Shown here piece by piece: positions 60,320 to 64,000 of a DNA stretch of 64,000 nucleotides. A program made the translations under genes and the position numbers. The stretch lies in NCBI GenBank assembly GCA_050693935.1, contig JBOGWU010000130.1, positions 20,404-84,403 of the forward strand. The letters are read 5' to 3'. The notes under the pieces are model-generated. The model saw only the letters and a list, made by a program, of their open reading frames with translations, did not search any database and was not told the origin of the DNA. Origin of the DNA: WHSV01 sp050693935. GTDB lineage: Bacteria > Actinomycetota > CADDZG01 > WHSQ01. Positions within the stretch are counted from its first letter, which is position 1. Every line of letters begins with the position of its first letter.

Positions 60320-60335
60320 ATATGATGCATAGTAT
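60320..60335. promoter_or_regulatory. ATATGATGCATAGTAT operator, identical to 28736 copy
   Basis: The same 17-mer CATATGATGCATAGTAT as at 28735-28751, here between the divergent cupin (60261) and alcohol dehydrogenase (60417). Central ATGCAT with -10-like sequences on either side. Inferred operator for the GntR proteins. Confidence 0.72.
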
Positions 60336-60416
60336 TTGTTACTCGGAGAAAAGATCACACTGGAGGACGGACCGAATGGAACGACCGGCGCCGGTGGTCA
60401 CACGAAGAGAACGTCC

Positions 60417-61451
60417 ATGAGGGCGATGGCCGTCACCGCCTACGGTGACCCCCTTACCGAGATCGACGTCGAGGAGCCGCGACTTCGAGAGGGCTTCGCT
60501 CTCCTCGAAGTACTCACCTGCGGCGTCTGCTTCAGTGACGTAAAGACGTCGCGTGGAAAGATGCCGTACAGCGACTCGCTGCAGCTACCTCACATCCCTG
60601 GTCACGAGATCTGCGGCAAGGTCATCGAGACCGACCCGGCGGGCGCGCTTCCGACCGGCACGGTCGTCGTCGCCTATCACATCTGGCCCTGCCGCCGTTG
60701 CGGACGCTGCCGCGCGGGTTACGACAACCTTTGCACCAGCCCAGTCTCGTGGACCGGCTTCACTCATCCCGGCGGGTTCCGCGACCGGCTCGCAGTTCCG
60801 CTCGATCGGCTCACCGTCGTGCCCGACAGCATCGACCCCATCCGCGCTGCGCCACTCACCTGCGCGCTGGGAACGGCCTATCGCGGCGTCGTGACGCGCG
60901 GCGAAGTGACGGCGGGGAGCAGAGCGGTGGTCATCGGGCTCGGCGGAGTGGGCATCCACGCGCTGCAGATCGCCCGGGCAACGGGGGCACGTGTGGTTGG
61001 CCTGGACGTCTCCCAGCCATCGATCGACGCGGCACTCGATCTAGACCTGGACGCGCGCGCAAGCGACGACGACGCCCTGGACGACATCGTCGCGGCCACG
61101 AACGGCGAGGGCGTCGACGTCGTCATCGATTGCGTCGGTCGAGAGGAGACGCTCGTGCAAGCGGACCGTCTCGTTCGGCCCGGCGGAAGAGTGGTCGAGG
61201 TTGGATACTCGATAGCGTCCAATTTCTTGTTGCCGACTCCCCGCTTCGTGCTCGAGGAGATCGAGCTCATTGGGTCACGCTACGTCTTGATGGACGAGCT
61301 CGAGCGCGCGATTCGACTCGTCGCCGACGGACACGTGCACATGGTCGTCGATGAAGGCCGCCCGCTGGAGGATGTGAACGAAGCCTTTGTCGATCTCGAG
61401 GCCGGTAGGGTCGTCGGCCGAACCGTGATCGACGTTGCGGGTGTGGCGTGA
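60417..61451 (+). CDS. Zinc-dependent alcohol dehydrogenase (MDR family)
   Basis: 344 aa, second ADH of the island. Catalytic zinc: Cys/Asp of TCGVCFSDVKTS and His/Glu of IPGHEICG. Structural zinc: CRRCGRCRAGYDNLC, four Cys. Rossmann site AVVIGLGGVGIHALQIARA. The frame opens at 60336; ATG 60417 begins MRAMAVTAYGDPL, the normal family start. It overlaps the next gene by GTGA. Oxidises an alcohol intermediate; co-operonic with the dihydropyrimidinase-like gene and cyclase 2. Confidence 0.87.
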   Translation: MRAMAVTAYGDPLTEIDVEEPRLREGFALLEVLTCGVCFSDVKTSRGKMPYSDSLQLPHIPGHEICGKVIETDPAGALPTGTVVVAYHIWPCRRCGRCRAGYDNLCTSPVSWTGFTHPGGFRDRLAVPLDRLTVVPDSIDPIRAAPLTCALGTAYRGVVTRGEVTAGSRAVVIGLGGVGIHALQIARATGARVVGLDVSQPSIDAALDLDLDARASDDDALDDIVAATNGEGVDVVIDCVGREETLVQADRLVRPGGRVVEVGYSIASNFLLPTPRFVLEEIELIGSRYVLMDELERAIRLVADGHVHMVVDEGRPLEDVNEAFVDLEAGRVVGRTVIDVAGVA

Positions 61452-62815
61452 CCGTCGAACTAGTGGTGCGCGGCGGGACGGTGGTTTCGTCCTCAGGACA
61501 CGAGCTGTGCGATCTCCTGATCGCCGGCGGTCGAGTGACCGGCCGTACCGCCCCCGGAAAGGGACAGGGCGACGAGATCGTGGACGCCGACGGTCTCATG
61601 GTGCTCCCAGGAGGCGTCGACCCGCACGTGCACATGATGGACCCCGGACTGACGGAGCGCGAAGACTTCCCGACGGGCACAGCGGCGGCGGCCGTGGGTG
61701 GCGTGACAACGATCGTCGAGCATCACCGCAGCATCCCCTTCGTCCTCGACGCGGAGACTCTCAAGGACAAGGCCGCCTACCTCTCGGATCGGTCGCTGAT
61801 CGACTTCGCACTGTTCGGTGGCGGTCATCCGGACAACATCGACGAGCTCGAACCCATGTGGCACGCGGGCGCCGCTTGTTTCAAGGCCTTCACCTGCAAC
61901 CTTCACGGCGTGCCGGCGGTGTTGCCGGGCAAGATGCTGAAGCTGTTCCGCACCGTCGCATCATTCGATGGGCTCGTTCTCGTGCACGCTGAGGACGAGT
62001 TCATAGCAGCCGAGAACGAACAGGACCTTCGGGCCGCAGGAAGAAAGGACCCTCGAGTGGTTCCGGAGTGGCGCTCGAAGGAGGCCGAGCAGGTGGCGGT
62101 CAACACCGTCGCCCTGATCGCGCGGATTACCGGATGCCGGACGATCATCGCTCACGCGAGCCATCCTGAGATCTGCGCGCTGGCCGGACGCGAGCGCGCC
62201 CTAGGCGCAAGGCTCCAGGTTGAGAGCTGCCCCCACTATTTCCACCTCACCGAAGACGAAATCGAGACGTGGGGTCCGTACCACAAGTTCACGCCTCCGG
62301 CCCGCACGGCAGCCGACCGCGACCAGATGTGGATGGAGCTCGAAGAGGGCCGCGTCGACATGATCTGCGCAGACCACGCTCCCTCGACTCGTGCGCAGAA
62401 GGACGAGGGAGTCGACGACATCTGGACAGCGCCCTTCGGTGTCCCCGGCGTTGAGACCAGTCTCGAGATGATGCTCACCGGTGTTGCCGAGGGCAAGCTC
62501 ACGCTCGAACGGCTCGTATCCGCCCGCTCCGAGTCCCCCGCCCGCTCCTACGGCCTGTGGCCGGCCAAGGGCAACCTCGATGCCGGGGCAGACGCGGACT
62601 TCGTGCTCGTCGATCTGGCTTCAGAGCGAGTCATCGACGACGCGGAAGTGGTCGCCAAGGTCGGCTGGACGCCGTTCGCGGGCCGGCGCGTAGTCGGTCA
62701 ACCAGTACGCACCTACGTGCGCGGCAAGCTGGTCGCGGACCGAGGAAAACCGACAATCGACGCCGGTTGGGGCGACTTCCTTCCCGGCCCCGGCTACATA
62801 CAGGAGGCCGAATGA
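61448..62815 (+). CDS. Dihydropyrimidinase/hydantoinase-like cyclic amidohydrolase
   Basis: 455 aa amidohydrolase of the dihydropyrimidinase/dihydroorotase/allantoinase group, opening cyclic amides or ureides. Metal site: His60 and His62 in GGVDPHVHMMD, the carboxylatable Lys in AGAACFKAFTC, His in VLVHAEDE and in IIAHASHPE, and Asp in MICADHAPS. GTG 61448 overlaps the ADH stop. The next gene, a cyclase, begins inside this stop (ATGA). The C-terminus has LDAGADADFVLVDL. Natural substrate could be a dihydropyrimidine, hydantoin or succinimide. Confidence 0.87.
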   Translation: MTVELVVRGGTVVSSSGHELCDLLIAGGRVTGRTAPGKGQGDEIVDADGLMVLPGGVDPHVHMMDPGLTEREDFPTGTAAAAVGGVTTIVEHHRSIPFVLDAETLKDKAAYLSDRSLIDFALFGGGHPDNIDELEPMWHAGAACFKAFTCNLHGVPAVLPGKMLKLFRTVASFDGLVLVHAEDEFIAAENEQDLRAAGRKDPRVVPEWRSKEAEQVAVNTVALIARITGCRTIIAHASHPEICALAGRERALGARLQVESCPHYFHLTEDEIETWGPYHKFTPPARTAADRDQMWMELEEGRVDMICADHAPSTRAQKDEGVDDIWTAPFGVPGVETSLEMMLTGVAEGKLTLERLVSARSESPARSYGLWPAKGNLDAGADADFVLVDLASERVIDDAEVVAKVGWTPFAGRRVVGQPVRTYVRGKLVADRGKPTIDAGWGDFLPGPGYIQEAE

Positions 62816-63480
62816 GCCGAGTCGTCGATCTCAGTGTGGTTGTGGATACCGGCACCAAGGCACCACCCGCGGCCAAGGGCGCGCCGGTTCGTATCGAGCA
62901 CCATCGGAGGGGGCCGGGTTTCTGGCAAGCGAGCACCATGCACGCCCTGCTGCACACGGGCAGTCACGTCGATTCGACCTGGCATGTGTTCGAAGACGGC
63001 GATCCAATTGCGGCGACGCCGCTCGACAAGGTCATTGGAGAGGCGGTGGTCTTGGACTGCTCCGACGTGGGTCCCCGCGAACCGGTGGACGCGGACCGCC
63101 TCGAGCGCGTGGGCGCCGACGTGCGAGACAACGACATACTCGTCATCAGGACCGACTGGACCGACAAGCGTTGGGGTGACTTCCCCGCGTTCTACACCGA
63201 GTCTCCCTACCTGACCGTCGACGCAGCCGATTGGATCCTTCAACGCTCCCCCAAGGCAGTCGTCTTCGACTTCTTCGAGGAGTACTCGGCTGCGCTCGAA
63301 GATTTCACCTCGGATGACTTCGTCGTGCACCACCGCCTTCTGGGCGCAAACCTCCCGCTAGTCGAGCAGGCGATCAATCTCGGAGCGATCGACGAGCCAC
63401 GCTTCACGCTGTTTGCGCCGTTCTTCAAGCTCGATGAAGCAGAGGCCGCTCCGTGCCGCGTGTTTGCCGTGCTGGACTGA
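62812..63480 (+). CDS. Cyclase-family metal hydrolase
   Basis: 222 aa, second cyclase-family protein. Metal motif His48-His52-Asp54-His58 in LLHTGSHVDSTWHVF, an H-x3-H-x-D-x3-H. Little similarity to cyclase 1 outside the fold. ATG 62812 overlaps the amidohydrolase stop (ATGA) with CAGGAGG before it. Probably takes the open-chain amide from the preceding enzyme a further step. Three consecutive overlapping genes (ADH, amidohydrolase, cyclase) form a tight pathway unit. Confidence 0.86.
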   Translation: MSRVVDLSVVVDTGTKAPPAAKGAPVRIEHHRRGPGFWQASTMHALLHTGSHVDSTWHVFEDGDPIAATPLDKVIGEAVVLDCSDVGPREPVDADRLERVGADVRDNDILVIRTDWTDKRWGDFPAFYTESPYLTVDAADWILQRSPKAVVFDFFEEYSAALEDFTSDDFVVHHRLLGANLPLVEQAINLGAIDEPRFTLFAPFFKLDEAEAAPCRVFAVLD

Positions 63481-63482
63481 GT

Positions 63483-63804
63483 GTGCGGACGGCACCGGCG
63501 GAACGCGACTCAATGGCTTCCATCGCAGCCATCGGCGCCTTGTCCGGGTTCGCGGCGGGCCTTCTGGGCATCGGCGGGGTGCGGTCTCGGTGGTGGGGCT
63601 CACGGCCTGGGCTCACTTTTCCCAACATGAGGCCCACGCCACCTCACTCGCCTGCATACCCGCGGTCGCCGTCGTCGGAGCAGTCGTCTTCGGGATCGAC
63701 GGAAGCGTCGCCTACCTTCCGGGATCTACGCGGTCTTCGCGCTCATAGTCGCATTTCGATTCCTCAAACCATCGGACAAGTCCAAGTCAGAAGGAGTTGG
63801 ATGA
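63483..63804 (+). pseudogene. TauE/SafE-family membrane permease remnant
   Basis: Remnants of a TauE/SafE (sulfite/sulfonate exporter-like) gene in three reading frames. From ATG 63513 (or GTG 63483): MASIAAIGALSGFAAGLLGIGG, written in two parts; then about 63580 the homologous frame shifts to AVSVVGLTAWAHFSQHEA and GTSLACIPAVAVVGAVVFG-like text; then from about 63721 a third frame gives GIYAVFALIVAFRFLKPSD and ends at TGA 63802-63804. About 150 residues of the middle and end are missing compared with a normal member of about 250 aa. One base deletion plus an internal deletion explain it, unless it is an assembly error. Confidence 0.65.
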
Positions 63805-63807
63805 ACC

Positions 63808-64000
63808 ATGAGAATCGTATTGACCGACCAGGTCTTTCCCAACGTCGACGTGGAGCGCGAGATTCTCGGTCGTGCCGGAGGGAAGCTGGAGATCCTGGCC
63901 GACTCCTCGCCCGAAACCATCCGGGCAGAGGCCGCGGACGCCGATGCCATCCTGACGACCTACGCAGCGATCGACGCCGGTACCATCGCCACCCTGCAAC
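63808..64000 (+). CDS. D-isomer-specific 2-hydroxyacid dehydrogenase, N-terminal part
   Basis: First 64 codons; the rest lies beyond the window. MRIVLTDQVFPNVDVEREIL and ADADAILTTYAAIDAGTIATL are the N-terminal catalytic domain of the phosphoglycerate/2-hydroxyacid dehydrogenase family. ATG 63808 follows AAGGAG by 11 bases; ATG 63801 is out of frame. Co-directional with the cyclase operon, it may reduce or oxidise a 2-oxoacid formed in the pathway. Confidence 0.75.
   Translation, partial: MRIVLTDQVFPNVDVEREILGRAGGKLEILADSSPETIRAEAADADAILTTYAAIDAGTIATLQ

Noticed and set aside
1..64000. CRISPR arrays, rRNA, tRNA and IS elements
   Set aside because: No regularly spaced repeats, no conserved rRNA segments, no transposase motifs and no convincing tRNA cloverleaf were seen by reading; a tRNA scan was not possible.

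Overview
The window is GC-rich DNA from a bacterium, most likely an actinomycete (Actinomycetota). The evidence is frequent GTG/TTG starts, tight GTGA/ATGA/TTGA stop-start overlaps, and a DUF222-type HNH endonuclease gene (24400-25506), a family expanded in that phylum. Both window edges cut through genes. I see no rRNA, tRNA or CRISPR array.

Region 1 (about 1-24.3 kb) is a cell-surface locus. It holds two ArsP/DUF318-type permeases (one with its TIGR03943 partner), four paralogous PafA-like alkaline phosphatase/phosphodiesterase proteins (771-2087, 3894-5633, 6937-8613, 20616-22334), an MFS transporter, a large GT-C-like membrane protein, a Wzx-like flippase, a YjbQ-family protein, a ChrA-type transporter, a dienelactone-hydrolase-like protein, two sulfotransferases, an O-antigen-ligase-like protein, a SAM methyltransferase, a sulfatase-fold hydrolase and a PhoD-type phosphatase. 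The mix suggests building, exporting and sulfating a surface glycan beside extracytoplasmic phosphoesterases. The four phosphatase paralogues appear circularly permuted relative to PafA: the segment carrying the last metal-binding His sits at the N-terminus instead of the C-terminus. One copy (771-2087) has lost nearly all metal ligands.

Region 2 (about 24.3-25.6 kb) is a boundary: a GC-rich hairpin, then the HNH gene.

Region 3 (about 25.6-64 kb) is a dense catabolic island. It encodes a Rid-family protein, two M24 (creatinase/prolidase-fold) hydrolases, a nitrilase, two FCD-type GntR regulators, a DRE-TIM (homocitrate/isopropylmalate synthase-like) enzyme, two zinc alcohol dehydrogenases, two ACMSD-like amidohydrolases, two Gfo/Idh/MocA oxidoreductases, two NitT/TauT-type ABC importers, one carbohydrate-type ABC importer without its ATPase, a CocE-type hydrolase, a three-subunit molybdenum hydroxylase with a CoxG-like partner, an acyl-CoA dehydrogenase, three small cupins, an SDR, two cyclase-family (kynurenine formamidase/isatin hydrolase fold) enzymes, a dihydropyrimidinase-like amidohydrolase, a decayed TauE/SafE gene and the start of a 2-hydroxyacid dehydrogenase.

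The island is tied together by AT-rich palindromes centred on ATGCAT in its promoter regions (28.7, 33.2, 34.4, 35.2, 41.5, 47.0, 58.2 and 60.3 kb). Two of them, 31.6 kb apart, are identical over 17 bp. I infer they are operators for the two GntR regulators, making the island one regulon. The substrate cannot be read from sequence. Uptake, Mo-dependent hydroxylation, cyclic-amide/amide hydrolysis and Rid/dehydrogenase chemistry fit an N-containing, possibly heterocyclic, compound.
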